DNA of 64,000 bases from Pedobacter sp. Leaf216 (GTDB lineage: Bacteria > Bacteroidota > Bacteroidia > Sphingobacteriales > Sphingobacteriaceae): contig NZ_LMKM01000006.1 of the NCBI RefSeq assembly GCF_001421515.1, positions 62,001 through 126,000 of the forward strand. The letters run 5' to 3'. Under the pieces are notes generated by a model that saw only the letters and a program-made list of their open reading frames with translations, was not told the DNA's origin and searched no databases. Below are positions 1-9,152 of the stretch, in pieces; the stretch's first letter is position 1, and every line of letters starts with the position of its first letter. The position numbers were made by a program, and so were the translations under genes.

Positions 1-268
1 CAAATTTCAACACGACAACGGCGTAATGGAAACGGCAATAAAAAAAAGGTCTAAAATACTTTTTAAGCATAGGGACACCTAATTATATTTTGCTGCTTTA
101 GGAAAGATAATACCAAATAAAAATTTAATTTCTCGTGGCTGACTGGAATGAAAGAAGTAATTGTAAATAATACACTATCAATTAATTACAATCAAACCCA
201 TGAGTTTTTAACTTCGAAAAATCCTGATTTTTGAATATCTTCGGCCAACCAAATTAAACCAGATAATT

Positions 269-736
269 ATGTCAGCATATGCATTAGACGAAACCGACAG
301 TGGTATTTTGAATCTGCTTCAAAGGGACGGGGATCTCACTTACAAAGAACTATCAGGAAAACTCAGAAGAAGCAAGTCCAATATTGTTGAACGCATTAAA
401 AACCTCAAGACCGAAGGGTATATTGAAAAAAGCGTCGTACTGATTAACGTTCAAAAAATCAGAGATATATTCATTGCTTTTCCGCTCGTTGAATTAAATA
501 ACCATGGGCAAGATTCAATCGATATTTTCAAACGTGAGATGGCCCGATATCCACAGGTAATGGAATGTTACCATGTGACCGGCAATTTTGATTTTATGTT
601 AAAGATAGTGACCACTGATATGATTGCCTACAATGATTTTCTAAGGGAAACCATAGCTACTAATCCGCTGGTCGGCAAGATTCAGAGCTTTATGGTTTTA
701 TCTCAAAGCAAAAGAGAAACCGCCTATGTGGTGTAA
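269..736 (+). CDS. Lrp/AsnC family transcriptional regulator
   Basis: A 155-residue protein with the two-part Lrp/AsnC layout. Residues about 5-60 form a winged helix-turn-helix (LDETDSGILNLLQRDG, then a recognition helix around RRSKSNIVERIKNL and the wing GYIEKS). The C-terminal half is the ligand-binding RAM domain, with VTGNFDFMLKIV as the conserved core strand. Family members bind DNA as octamers and respond to amino acids or similar small molecules. It converges with the MFS gene that follows, so it does not share a promoter with it. The effector and targets cannot be deduced. The family call is secure. Confidence 0.9.
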   Translation: MSAYALDETDSGILNLLQRDGDLTYKELSGKLRRSKSNIVERIKNLKTEGYIEKSVVLINVQKIRDIFIAFPLVELNNHGQDSIDIFKREMARYPQVMECYHVTGNFDFMLKIVTTDMIAYNDFLRETIATNPLVGKIQSFMVLSQSKRETAYVV

Positions 737-844
737 AAAGTCATAAGCGAAGCTTATTTCTGAAGCATAAAGCCACAGTTCGAAGTAACCTGAGACAAGA
801 AATATCATCTGACCAATTGATATCGAGGGATACTATGCAACAGG

Positions 845-2020
845 TTATGCTCCTGCTGTGTTTACTTGTATTTTTAGCGCTTGTCTTGCTGTAAGTAATT
901 TCGCAAAAACAAGAACTACGGCAAGGGTACCAAAGGTTACGGCTAACCATGGAATCTGATTAATGCCTTTGTGAAGAATAGTATAACCCGCTAAAAGCGT
1001 TCCAGCGGTTACGCCAAAATTAGCAAAGGAGTTTACCATACCGTTTGCGAATTCCAGAGCTTGCGGAGCTTCAGCGCTGATAGCCGAGGTTGCAATTAAA
1101 AAACCCGGCGCGTAAAGAATTCCCCATAACCCGACCATGATCGATACCGTTAAAGTGCTATATCCGGTCAGGTATAACCCCAGTGGAACAACGATGTTGC
1201 AACCGACCAGAAAGAGTATACTGGTTAAAGAAATGCTGGTGCTCATTATTTTCCCTGCAATCCAGTTACCGGCCAGCCCTGTTGCGCCAAACAGCAACAA
1301 CAAATAGCTTATTCCTTTCGGGCTCATGTGCTTGACCTTTAGCAGATAATCAGCAAAATATCCATACATGGAGAACTCGGCCGCAAACATTAAGAAAGTC
1401 ACTAGTAAGCTTAGCCAAATTACAGGTTTTTTAAGAATGGAAATCTGGTTGAGATAATTGACTTTTTTGCTCACCGGCATAGAGGGAACCACAAAATAAA
1501 CGCTGACTAGTCCGATTGCGGTGATGATGGTTTGCATAAGGAAAGAATATTGAAATGAAAAAGTACTGGCTAGATAACTTGATAATGGTATCGTTGTAAT
1601 TGTAGCAATACTAATTCCGCTTAGGGCAATGGCCATCATTTTATGGTGATCCTCTTCTTTTGCCGTACTCATCACAACCACTATTGCAGCGGAGTAGTAA
1701 ACGGCATGGAGCAGGGCGGGTAAAGCGCGAGCTATCAAAAGCAACCAAAACGGCGGAACCAGAGCGGAAAGAATACCGTTAATCAGGTAAAGGCCCAGAC
1801 TGCCAAGCATCACACTTTTCCGGTTGAAGCCGGATGATAGTAAGGTCGTGAACGGCCCGCCGAAGGCAATAGCAATTGAAAATACACTCAGCAGTAATCC
1901 GGCGGTATTGATATTAATTTTATAATGCGCCGCCACCTGGGGAAGAAATCCAATTACCCCAAACTCGGCAGTGATAATACCGATAACTCCGATGCAACAA
2001 GCATATGCAATTCTTTTCAT
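845..2020 (-). CDS. MFS transporter, DHA1/AraJ-like exporter
   Basis: A 391-residue inner-membrane protein with about twelve hydrophobic segments. The start (ITAEFGVIGFLPQVAAHY) matches the first helix of DHA1 drug or sugar efflux permeases of the AraJ/NepI group, which commonly begin TxEFxxxGLLP. The family works as a proton antiporter that expels small molecules; the substrate is unknown here. The gene is monocistronic and reads towards the Lrp gene. Its upstream region carries one copy of the 21-bp-spaced AraC-like promoter element (2152-2215), with a 131-nt gap between the -7 element and the start codon, so expression is probably tied to the regulon described in the findings. Confidence 0.85.
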   Translation of the reverse strand: MKRIAYACCIGVIGIITAEFGVIGFLPQVAAHYKININTAGLLLSVFSIAIAFGGPFTTLLSSGFNRKSVMLGSLGLYLINGILSALVPPFWLLLIARALPALLHAVYYSAAIVVVMSTAKEEDHHKMMAIALSGISIATITTIPLSSYLASTFSFQYSFLMQTIITAIGLVSVYFVVPSMPVSKKVNYLNQISILKKPVIWLSLLVTFLMFAAEFSMYGYFADYLLKVKHMSPKGISYLLLLFGATGLAGNWIAGKIMSTSISLTSILFLVGCNIVVPLGLYLTGYSTLTVSIMVGLWGILYAPGFLIATSAISAEAPQALEFANGMVNSFANFGVTAGTLLAGYTILHKGINQIPWLAVTFGTLAVVLVFAKLLTARQALKIQVNTAGA

Positions 2021-2151
2021 AATAGGAGATTTTAGTCTTTATGTTAATCCGGATATAAATGCCTTCAAGGTGTATCAACCGGATATGATCAAAATTCAAA
2101 AGAGTGCTTTAATGCTTAGCGATACAATATCGTTTTACCCTTTTTGTGATT

Positions 2152-2215
2152 CAAAATTCGATTAATTTACATCCACTATCGTATGCGGATCAAAGGGCTT
2201 GTTATGAATTTCAAA
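2152..2215 (-). promoter_or_regulatory. AraC-type regulon promoter element, copy A
   Basis: Read on the minus strand: box 1 TTTGAAATTCATAA (2215-2202), box 2 TTTGATCCGCATAC (2194-2181) 21 bp later, and a TTTG -7 element (2155-2152) 35 nt after the first four bases of box 2. It lies upstream of the MFS gene starting at 2020. Box 1 is an exact match to the consensus. Confidence 0.75.
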
Positions 2216-2313
2216 GACTTACTGATATTTTGAAAGTTTATCTTTTGTACTGGTGGAATGATTGCTTTGTGACAACCAACGGTAATTAACGATAATCTTA
2301 TTTTGTGATATTC

Positions 2314-3969
2314 CTATTCTTCTCTTTGACTGAATTGACGCTGGAGGCGTTCCTCTTCCAGGTCTAAAAGATCCAGCTGGTTGCGCAGTAGGCCCTCGTC
2401 AAACTGTTCATTGTTTCGGAGCTTTTTAAGCAAGCGTCTCTGGGCTGCAATTAATTCATGATGTACAGCTACATAATCCCGGTAAAGCGACTGATCGGTA
2501 ATGGGATCCATGTTGTCCCCCTGTCCGGATAACAATGCAAGTTCTGAATCCATGCGAATTCTAATGGCTTTCACCAGACCATTGGCGCTATGCAGTTCAG
2601 GATATTGCTCGTTGAGGATATTGAGTGAAAGTTGGGCAAGTCTTTGCTTCATAACGTTGATCTGGTTTGCTGGAGTTAACATATAATCCGTTTCGGTGAT
2701 ATTGACCCATTTTACAAGTGCTGGTAAAGTGATACCCTGAAGTAAAAGTGTGACTACTATAACACTAAAAGTAATAAACAGAATAAGATTTCTTTGGGGA
2801 AATAAATCTCCTGACTGCAGGGTTAACGGAATTGAAAGGGCGGCAGCCAGAGAAACCACGCCCCTCATCCCCGACCAGCCAAAAAGTAAGGATATCTTCC
2901 AGGAGGGATTAGCATCAGCGGTTTTGATATAGCGGCTGATGAATCTGGTAAAGTATACTGCCCCAAAGGCGCAACCTAAACGGGTGAGGATAAGCACAAG
3001 CGAAATTACGGCGCTGTAGCCGATTGCTAAAACCAGACCACCCTGCCCCAGGCCTTTGATGACTACAGGAAGTTCAAGCCCAATAAGCAGGAATACGAAT
3101 CCATTGAGCACGAAAGCTACAGCCTCCCAAACATTTATGCCCTGTAGCCTGCTACGGTGAGAAAGAAAATTGTCTCTCCTTACTGATAGGAATAAGCCAC
3201 CGCTAACGACAGAAAGCACACCTGAAAAGTGAAATTCTTCAGCAACTATGTACATCACATAGGGTGAGAGTAACGTGAGAATGATGTCTATATTGGTTGT
3301 TGTCGGGAGATATTTATGAATGAAATAGAAACAGATGGCAATAATGAGACCTGTGAGGATTCCCATTATGATCACAATAAAAAAATCACCAGCTGCCTGG
3401 GTGAAAACAAATGTTCCCGTCATAACTGCAGCGAGTGCAAATCGGAATACAATCAGGCTGGAAGCATCGTTGAGTAAGCTTTCCCCTTCCAATAGTATGG
3501 AAAGTCTTTTTGGCACACTGACATTTTTGATTATCGCCGATGCGGACACCGCATCAGGCGGCGAGATGATGCCGCCAAGGAGAAAGCCAAGCGAGAGTGT
3601 AAAGCCCGGAATAAGCACACTGGATACAATCGCTACAACAGTTGAGGTTAGCAGTACAATAATAAAAGCAAAACTCCCAATGACCCTTCGCCATTTCCAG
3701 AGGTCCTTCCACGATATATTCCAAGCGGCTTCATAGAGTAATGGAGGAAGAAAGATCAGGAAGATGAGTTCCGGCTCAATCTCTATATCGTTAAATAACG
3801 CGAATGTACTGAGCAGCAGTCCTGAAATAACCAATAGGATTGGGTAAGCCACTTTTATTTTTCTGGCCAGCATCACAACAGAAAGAATAACTAGGAGTAA
3901 AATAGCGTATTGGATAATCAGTTGATGCATAATACTATTATTAAGTTGGCAGCCGGGTGAATAAAACAA
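2314..3969 (-). CDS. CPA1-family Na+/H+ antiporter
   Basis: A 551-residue membrane protein of the cation:proton antiporter-1 family. The N-terminal 400 residues hold about twelve membrane segments with the family signatures FLPPLLYEAAW, GGIISPPDAVSASAI (the Pro-Pro-Asp ion-binding motif) and LEGESLLNDASSL. The last 120 residues are a charged, probably cytoplasmic helical tail (EEERLQRQ near the end). It would exchange Na+ or K+ for H+ to control internal pH. A second Met at residue 14 (position 3930, start MHQLIIQY) sits directly before the first helix and is an equally likely start. A regulon element (4029-4093) lies upstream. Confidence 0.9.
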   Translation of the reverse strand: MFYSPGCQLNNSIMHQLIIQYAILLLVILSVVMLARKIKVAYPILLVISGLLLSTFALFNDIEIEPELIFLIFLPPLLYEAAWNISWKDLWKWRRVIGSFAFIIVLLTSTVVAIVSSVLIPGFTLSLGFLLGGIISPPDAVSASAIIKNVSVPKRLSILLEGESLLNDASSLIVFRFALAAVMTGTFVFTQAAGDFFIVIIMGILTGLIIAICFYFIHKYLPTTTNIDIILTLLSPYVMYIVAEEFHFSGVLSVVSGGLFLSVRRDNFLSHRSRLQGINVWEAVAFVLNGFVFLLIGLELPVVIKGLGQGGLVLAIGYSAVISLVLILTRLGCAFGAVYFTRFISRYIKTADANPSWKISLLFGWSGMRGVVSLAAALSIPLTLQSGDLFPQRNLILFITFSVIVVTLLLQGITLPALVKWVNITETDYMLTPANQINVMKQRLAQLSLNILNEQYPELHSANGLVKAIRIRMDSELALLSGQGDNMDPITDQSLYRDYVAVHHELIAAQRRLLKKLRNNEQFDEGLLRNQLDLLDLEEERLQRQFSQREE

Positions 3970-4028
3970 ATTGATTTATATACTTCAATTAGAATCTGAT
4001 CCCATCAGCCTGTAGTCGCTGTAAGATG

Positions 4029-4093
4029 CAAACTTCGCCATTCACAATTCTTCTTGCTGAACGAATTGCAAAGTAAGTTTTATGAAAATCAAA
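4029..4093 (-). promoter_or_regulatory. AraC-type regulon promoter element, copy B
   Basis: Minus strand: box 1 TTTGATTTTCATAA (4093-4080), box 2 TTTGCAATTCGTTC (4072-4059), and a TTTG -7 element at 4032-4029. Box spacing is 21 bp and the box 2 to -7 gap is 36 nt. It faces the antiporter gene. The 410-bp gap 3970-4379 also holds copy O, pointing the other way. Confidence 0.7.
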
Positions 4094-4219
4094 GATTTGT
4101 TTGTAGAAATGATTGTTGGTTTAACGTGAATCCAAATTTTCTGGCAATATTTAGTTTTAGATCCGCGTATAGTATAATTCTCATAGCTAGGTTGAATACA
4201 CACTTGCCGGCTTTCATGC

Positions 4220-4284
4220 TTTGGAATTCATAAAAGATTCTTTGAAATAGACATCAATTGAAGGTATGATTATCAGCAACTTTG
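4220..4284 (+). promoter_or_regulatory. AraC-type regulon promoter element, copy O
   Basis: Plus strand: box 1 TTTGGAATTCATAA (4220-4233), box 2 TTTGAAATAGACAT (4241-4254), and a TTTG -7 element at 4281-4284. Spacing is 21 bp and 36 nt. It points towards the small zinc-ribbon gene, so the intergenic region between two divergent genes carries one element for each direction. Confidence 0.7.
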
Positions 4285-4379
4285 TTAAGTCATTCTTGTC
4301 TGCGAATTTTTAATACCCAAGTTGTCTTATTAAAGATTTAATGCAAGGAAGCTCTAAGCTATTCAAAGAAGATACCAAT

Positions 4380-4712
4380 ATGAATTATCAATGTTCTTCA
4401 TGTAATAATACGGTTAAGGGTGAAAATCTGGTTTCAGCCCATGTGCGCTCGATTGACTATATGGATGAATTCTCGGAAACTGAATCCTTCAGCGTTGATG
4501 GACAGCTGCGCATTGCGCATTTTGCTGCTTATCTGGTGCGATCCAGATTACCTGGCGAGATCCGAATCGAAGTTATGTTTGATTTACCACTTCCAGGAAC
4601 TTCAGGAACGTTCGAGATTAAATCCTACATTTACTATTTGGGGATAGCAAAAGTAGCTGTTTACTGCTCGGTTTGCCAAAATCTTCACCACCTGAAACTC
4701 TATCAGGGATAA
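4380..4712 (+). CDS. small zinc-ribbon-like hypothetical protein
   Basis: About 110 residues if it starts at the Met at 4380 (MNYQCSSCNN); an upstream Met at 4341 would add 13 residues without recognisable content. Two CxxC pairs, one at the very N-terminus (CSSC) and one near the C-terminus (CSVC), would together bind a single zinc, so the termini probably come together. The middle is a beta-rich stretch without transmembrane segments. I do not recognise the family. Copy O of the regulon element upstream suggests co-regulation with the neighbouring antiporter. Confidence 0.65.
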   Translation: MNYQCSSCNNTVKGENLVSAHVRSIDYMDEFSETESFSVDGQLRIAHFAAYLVRSRLPGEIRIEVMFDLPLPGTSGTFEIKSYIYYLGIAKVAVYCSVCQNLHHLKLYQG

Positions 4713-4811
4713 GTGAAAAAAGCCCGTATAACATGGCAAGTTTCCATTCAACGGTTCTTGCATTGGCGGATAGCATATTAAACATATCTCATTTGATTAA
4801 CCTTACCCAAA

Positions 4812-5960
4812 TTATCCGGTAACCTTTATCCGGATAACTCTATATGGCAGCCTTGGCATATCTTTGCCAGCGTTAAAAAACGGGCCATATTGGATCTGCG
4901 AGCAGGAAATATACAAATAACCATCTCTGAAACTGTAACTGTCCGGCCAAATCAACTTTGTGGAATCCTGCACCACTTCGCTCATCTTCATGTCGGTGTC
5001 AATCCTCATAAGCCGGGAGGATTCCAGATCACCCAAATACAGGTTTCCTTTGTCATCGAATTCCATGCCGTCTGTTGTTACAAAAGTTCCAAGTTCCTCC
5101 ACGCTTTCATTTACCTTTGCAAGTGGGGTTTGGAAATCCCGGAGTAGAGCCGTTTTAATTCTATAAAGTTTTCTATCAGTAAGGGGTTTGAAATAAAGCC
5201 ATCGCATATCAGGACTCAGGGCAATTCCATCGGCATTTATTTTCACGGGACCTTTTTCATTTACCCATTCCTGCCCATTTATCTTGAACGCATAGCCTTT
5301 ATCTGACATTGTATAAGAAGATCCGGTAAGGACCGACCTCGAGTTGCCTGTTTTGATGTTCAAAATAATGATCGCACCGTTGCTTGAGCTGGTGATGTAG
5401 GCATAGCCTGCCGCATTATCAACGCGAATATCATTAAGGTAACTATCAGCTCCTGCAACACTCGAATCAAACCTGTAAATTCTTTCCACCTGGTTATTTT
5501 TCAGGTTTATCTTAACGATCTTATTACTATTGCGGTATACTTTACCCAGACCTATACCAGCTGCATCAACAACCCATAAGCAGTCCTTATCATCTGCATA
5601 TACGGCCTGGACACATACAAATTTATTACCGCCCTCTTCCCCCAGTTTAAAACTGTTCCACTGCTCATCCGGGTAGGGCTTCTTTGTCCCGTCAGGCAGA
5701 CTTTCTATAACCGCATATCGATAAGGCGGTGCCCAATTGGGAAAATTGACAAAAATACGCTGCATTGCACTTACCGCCACTCCCGTCAAACGGTAGGTAC
5801 TGTCGGCATAAACATTCTCAAAGCCTCTGGACTCTTCTTCAGAAGTGATCTTGGCTCTTTCCGGCTTTTTTGAATCTGCCAGGTTGCAAGCGCTGCATAC
5901 AATGCTCAATAGGTAAATAAAGCTTACAGTTAAAGACGGAAACTTGGAATTGATCATCAT
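4812..5960 (-). CDS. yellow/major royal jelly-like secreted protein (probable lipoprotein)
   Basis: A 382-residue protein with a hydrophobic export signal ending at a cysteine pair (IVCSACN), probably a lipoprotein signal although the lipobox is imperfect. The mature part matches the MRJP/yellow beta-propeller family: it begins with an SMQRIFVNFPNW strand followed by the DGTKKPYPDEQWN segment typical of these proteins, with repeated blades such as WVVDAAG and GYAYITSSSNGAIIILN. Bacterial members bind or modify small molecules in the periplasm; the activity is unknown. The Met at the second codon is an alternative start. It stands alone between the zinc-ribbon gene and an SDR. Confidence 0.8.
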   Translation of the reverse strand: MMINSKFPSLTVSFIYLLSIVCSACNLADSKKPERAKITSEEESRGFENVYADSTYRLTGVAVSAMQRIFVNFPNWAPPYRYAVIESLPDGTKKPYPDEQWNSFKLGEEGGNKFVCVQAVYADDKDCLWVVDAAGIGLGKVYRNSNKIVKINLKNNQVERIYRFDSSVAGADSYLNDIRVDNAAGYAYITSSSNGAIIILNIKTGNSRSVLTGSSYTMSDKGYAFKINGQEWVNEKGPVKINADGIALSPDMRWLYFKPLTDRKLYRIKTALLRDFQTPLAKVNESVEELGTFVTTDGMEFDDKGNLYLGDLESSRLMRIDTDMKMSEVVQDSTKLIWPDSYSFRDGYLYISCSQIQYGPFFNAGKDMPRLPYRVIRIKVTG

Positions 5961-6034
5961 GACTTAAATAACATTATCTTTTGGTAATTAGAAAATATAC
6001 TTACAAAGCAGTACTGCTTTGTTTTTGGAGACAC

Positions 6035-6784
6035 TTACCAGGCTTCATCAACCGGAACTGCAAATAATTCTGCGATGTTGACTCTTGCTGGCGCTTTTAA
6101 TGCGAACAGTATGGTTTGGGCAATTTCTTCCGGATGCATAAAAGACACTCCGGATCTGCTGCTGAGGATTTCGGCTTTAAATTCCTGATCCTGAATTAGG
6201 CCAAAGAGCTCAGTTTCTACTGCTCCGGGCTGGATTACGGTTGTGCGGATATTATACTTAGGCCCCAACTCCATCCTTAGCCCCTCTGTAAAAGCGGAGA
6301 CCGCAAATTTCGTCGCCGAATACACGGCCAGACCTTTGGCAACTTTTTTCCCGGCATAGGAAGAAATGTTTACGATGTGTCCGGAGTGCTGCAAGATCAT
6401 GTATGGCAGGGCGGATGCGGTAGCGTTCAATACCCCCTTGAAGTTGACATCAACCATTTGATGCCACTCTTCCACCCTAAGTTTTTCTACCTCTGAAAGT
6501 GGCATAACCCCAGCATTATTGATCAAAAAGTCTATTGTTCCAAATGCTTTGGCAAGCTGGTCGACGCCTTCCTGGACACTCTGCTGATTGGTAATATCCA
6601 TTTCAAGGACCAGGGCCTGACCGCCTGATTGCTCAATTTCTGTTTTAAGCTGATGAAGCCTGTCCGTCCTTCGGGCTGCAAGACCGACTTTAACACCTTC
6701 TTTTGCTAATAATCTGGCGGTGGCCTCACCAATTCCACTTGATGCACCGGTAACGAGTGCAACTTTAGTTTGTATATTCATCAT
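6035..6784 (-). CDS. short-chain dehydrogenase/reductase (classical SDR)
   Basis: A 249-residue cytoplasmic NAD(P)-dependent oxidoreductase. It has the Rossmann glycine motif TGASSGIG near residue 14, the NNAG structural motif near 88, a catalytic Ser in the NISSYAG strand, and the YSATK active-site Tyr/Lys pair near 155. It resembles the YdfG-type 3-hydroxy-acid/serine dehydrogenase subgroup, but the substrate cannot be assigned. A copy of the AraC-type element lies directly upstream (6801-6864), with the -7 element 16 nt before the start. A type I AraC gene lies just upstream on the same strand. Confidence 0.9.
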   Translation of the reverse strand: MMNIQTKVALVTGASSGIGEATARLLAKEGVKVGLAARRTDRLHQLKTEIEQSGGQALVLEMDITNQQSVQEGVDQLAKAFGTIDFLINNAGVMPLSEVEKLRVEEWHQMVDVNFKGVLNATASALPYMILQHSGHIVNISSYAGKKVAKGLAVYSATKFAVSAFTEGLRMELGPKYNIRTTVIQPGAVETELFGLIQDQEFKAEILSSRSGVSFMHPEEIAQTILFALKAPARVNIAELFAVPVDEAW

Positions 6785-6800
6785 ATCTATTTTATTAACT

Positions 6801-6864
6801 CAAAGTTCAGCTCATTGGAATTATAATCTTTATGAGTTGCAAAGATTTAATTATGAATTTCAAG
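6801..6864 (-). promoter_or_regulatory. AraC-type regulon promoter element, copy C
   Basis: Minus strand: box 1 CTTGAAATTCATAA (6864-6851), box 2 TTTGCAACTCATAA (6843-6830), and a TTTG -7 element at 6804-6801. Spacing is 21 bp and 35 nt. The whole element fits in the gap between the AraC gene and the SDR it would control. Confidence 0.8.
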
Positions 6865-6889
6865 CCTACATACAAGCGACACGTAACAC

Positions 6890-7807
6890 TTACTTGATAA
6901 AATTCCTTCTGAAAAAAGCGGGCGTTACTCCTGTATTCCTTTTAAAGAAAATTGTAAAATTAGGTTGCTCTGCAAATCCCAGGCAATAGGAAATATTCTG
7001 CAATGACCATGAGGTGTACAGCAGGAGGGTTTTGGATTCTTCGAGAATGCGGTCACGGATGTGCGCGCTTACATTTTGCCCGGTGTGTTTTTTGAGTACC
7101 GCATTAAGATAGTTGGGGTGCATATCCAGGTTTTGTGCAAATTCTTTCGCCGTTCTAATTCTTATTGGCGCCAGATAATTGATATTGGAAGTCTCTTTTT
7201 CCAACAGGGAAAAGAAATTATGAATATGCAGGTGGTCCGCGCCAATGTGATTTGGCTCGGGATAGTGTCCAATCTTCATACTTTCAACAATGAGCATTTG
7301 TAGCATCACCTGTATGGTTTCCTGCCTATAGCAGCCATAAGCATGCTCCTGCTCAGTTATGTTATCAAAATATTGTCTTACTACAGGCAAGTCGTGATCT
7401 TTTAGGCTGATAATATTTTTATCCTTGTTTTGAAACAACCCGTATTTATCGAGCAGGTCCTTGAAATGGAGATTATCGAGCAAAAATGGTTTTTTAAAAA
7501 GAATGTATTTTGCCTCCAGCTGCTCAGATAAGTCTTTCCAGGAAATGATATCATTGGGATGGGCGAATATTAAGGTAGGCTGCTGAATGTAAAATGTTCT
7601 GAATCCAATTGTCATCACCCCGCTGCCCTTTGTGATGAGCATGATCTTGTAAAACTCACGGCGGTTGGGCATTAGGGAATTACCTGCGAAGGAGCCTTTT
7701 ACCGAGCAGGTTTTAAAATTCCAATAGACAGGATTGGTTCCTGATTTATTGACATCCGAGAGATCGTGAATGATTCCGATAAGGGAATTGTTTAATCCTG
7801 TGTTCAT
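6890..7807 (-). CDS. AraC family transcriptional regulator (type I)
   Basis: A 305-residue regulator. The N-terminal half is a cupin-like sensing domain (around LITKGSGVMTIGFRTFYIQQPTLIFAHPNDIISW). The last 100 residues carry the two AraC helix-turn-helix units, the first around AKEFAQNLDMHPNYLNAVLKKHTG and the second around SYCLGFAEQPNFTIFFKRNTG. It is a clear paralogue of the gene at 25585-26505, and both lie next to SDR genes preceded by the 21-bp direct-repeat element. These two are my preferred candidates for the proteins that bind it. No copy of that element was found upstream of this gene. Confidence 0.92.
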   Translation of the reverse strand: MNTGLNNSLIGIIHDLSDVNKSGTNPVYWNFKTCSVKGSFAGNSLMPNRREFYKIMLITKGSGVMTIGFRTFYIQQPTLIFAHPNDIISWKDLSEQLEAKYILFKKPFLLDNLHFKDLLDKYGLFQNKDKNIISLKDHDLPVVRQYFDNITEQEHAYGCYRQETIQVMLQMLIVESMKIGHYPEPNHIGADHLHIHNFFSLLEKETSNINYLAPIRIRTAKEFAQNLDMHPNYLNAVLKKHTGQNVSAHIRDRILEESKTLLLYTSWSLQNISYCLGFAEQPNFTIFFKRNTGVTPAFFRRNFIK

Positions 7808-8185
7808 AATCCTAAATCATTTAATTATTTGCCTTTTCATCTACCACCCGTTTTAACCGAAAAACTTCAGCAATAAAAGAATACGATTATGCCATAAGAA
7901 AATCTTGTGCCAGTTTTTAAAACACTTATTATCAGCGCTTTACATTTTTTTTATTTAGTTTTTTACCATGATATTTCGATACAAATTCAGCTGTACCGAT
8001 ATATCGTTGATGTCTGATTTAGTTCTAAAGATTGTGATGCGAGGTTTGAGTCAATAACAATAGCATAAAGCATAATTGTGCTGCATTAGTTATCTGATCA
8101 AGCTATCTCAACCACCCCACATGACCATCATCAGCCTGCGGGGAACGGATAAGAAATTTGATTATACCAATACATATAGAACCCT
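7808..8185. other. 378-bp intergenic region without a gene
   Basis: AT-rich spacer between the AraC start and the end of the lactonase gene. It should contain the AraC promoter, but no convincing -33/-7 pair stands out. An 11-mer TACCGATATAT at 7994-8004 recurs on the other strand at 13661-13671. I see no coding potential. Confidence 0.5.
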
Positions 8186-8200
8186 TTACCAAGGGTTTTG
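8178..8200 (-). terminator. probable terminator of the lactonase unit
   Basis: Minus strand: AACCCTT and AAGGGTT flank a 4-nt loop, overlapping the stop codon of the SMP-30 gene. There is no strong T-run after it, so it may act as an RNA-stabilising hairpin. Confidence 0.4.
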
Positions 8201-9139
8201 ATTACCGGAAACCGGTGCACGGAAGGTGTGTAAATGCGGGGACAGTAATGATCCGACATATACCGTTTTCAAGTCCTTTCCACCAAAAGCAAGGCTGGTT
8301 GGTAACTTTAGGAAATCTCCGGCGCAATTGCCAAGATGTTCAGCGGTTGCTGTGAAATTTTCGCAGCCAGTCACCCAGCCCGCTAAGCCTTCAATATTTA
8401 TATCGGTAAATATTTCCAGGAACTCTCCTTTGGTAGTGATCACACCAATACCATTCTTGGCAACCAGAACTACCCATACATTACCCTGGGCATCCAATGT
8501 AAAACCATCGGGATTATTACCAGGTCCAAGATCTTCGGGCCCGACAAATTCTTTGGGTCCCAGGTCGTTATTGGCCTTAATTTTAAAACGTACAATTCTT
8601 CTGGCCAAAGATTCAGCGGCATACAGGTAATTTCCATCAGGACTAACCTTTACTTCATTGGTTAAAAACAGATTTTCAGCAACAATCCTTGCTCCGCTGG
8701 CATCAATGAGCACAATATATCCGTCGGGCGCTTTGTTCTCCAGTGCGCTATACCAATGATCGCCATCGGTCATTACTGAAATCCAGATCCGGCCTTTGCT
8801 ATCACACCAAGCATGGTTAACAACGCCCAGGCGTCGTCCGTCAACTTCAGTCAGGAAAGGAATGGTTACACCATCTTTGGATATCATATGAAGCGTTCTG
8901 TCGGATAATCCGCCAACCAGAAAAGCGCCATTTTTCATTCGGCAAAATCCATTGGGTTCTGCTATTCCCGAACCCAGTAAACTCGGCGTTCCGCTGGCAT
9001 CCAGTTGCGCCAATCCTCCTCGGTTATCTGAAACCCAGATACCGTCAGGTGAATACCATACACATTCAGGGCGGGAAAGGCTATGACCAAAGGTTTGGAA
9101 ATCTGCTTTTGATAATTTAAAATCGTGCAATGATGACAT
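8186..9139 (-). CDS. SMP-30/gluconolactonase-like beta-propeller protein
   Basis: About 317 residues from the Met at 9139 (MSSLHDFKL), 14 nt after the stop of the upstream sigma-54 regulator; an earlier Met at 9175 would overlap that gene by 23 nt. The sequence has SMP-30 propeller features: PECVWYSPDGIWVSDNRGG, GVVNHAWCDSKGRIWISV, NEVKVSPDGNYLYAAES and NNPDGFTLDAQGNVWVV, the last two holding the usual metal-binding Asn/Asp residues. Family members hydrolyse sugar lactones or related esters. No signal peptide is seen. It forms an operon with the regulator upstream, so the regulator probably senses a related compound. Confidence 0.85.
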   Translation of the reverse strand: MSSLHDFKLSKADFQTFGHSLSRPECVWYSPDGIWVSDNRGGLAQLDASGTPSLLGSGIAEPNGFCRMKNGAFLVGGLSDRTLHMISKDGVTIPFLTEVDGRRLGVVNHAWCDSKGRIWISVMTDGDHWYSALENKAPDGYIVLIDASGARIVAENLFLTNEVKVSPDGNYLYAAESLARRIVRFKIKANNDLGPKEFVGPEDLGPGNNPDGFTLDAQGNVWVVLVAKNGIGVITTKGEFLEIFTDINIEGLAGWVTGCENFTATAEHLGNCAGDFLKLPTSLAFGGKDLKTVYVGSLLSPHLHTFRAPVSGNQNPW

Positions 9140-9152
9140 GGGTATTTTTAGA

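Noticed and set aside
2..82. Open frame of 26 codons at the left edge ending in TAA
   Set aside because: Could be the end of a gene cut by the window, but the sequence is too short and low-complexity to support a call.
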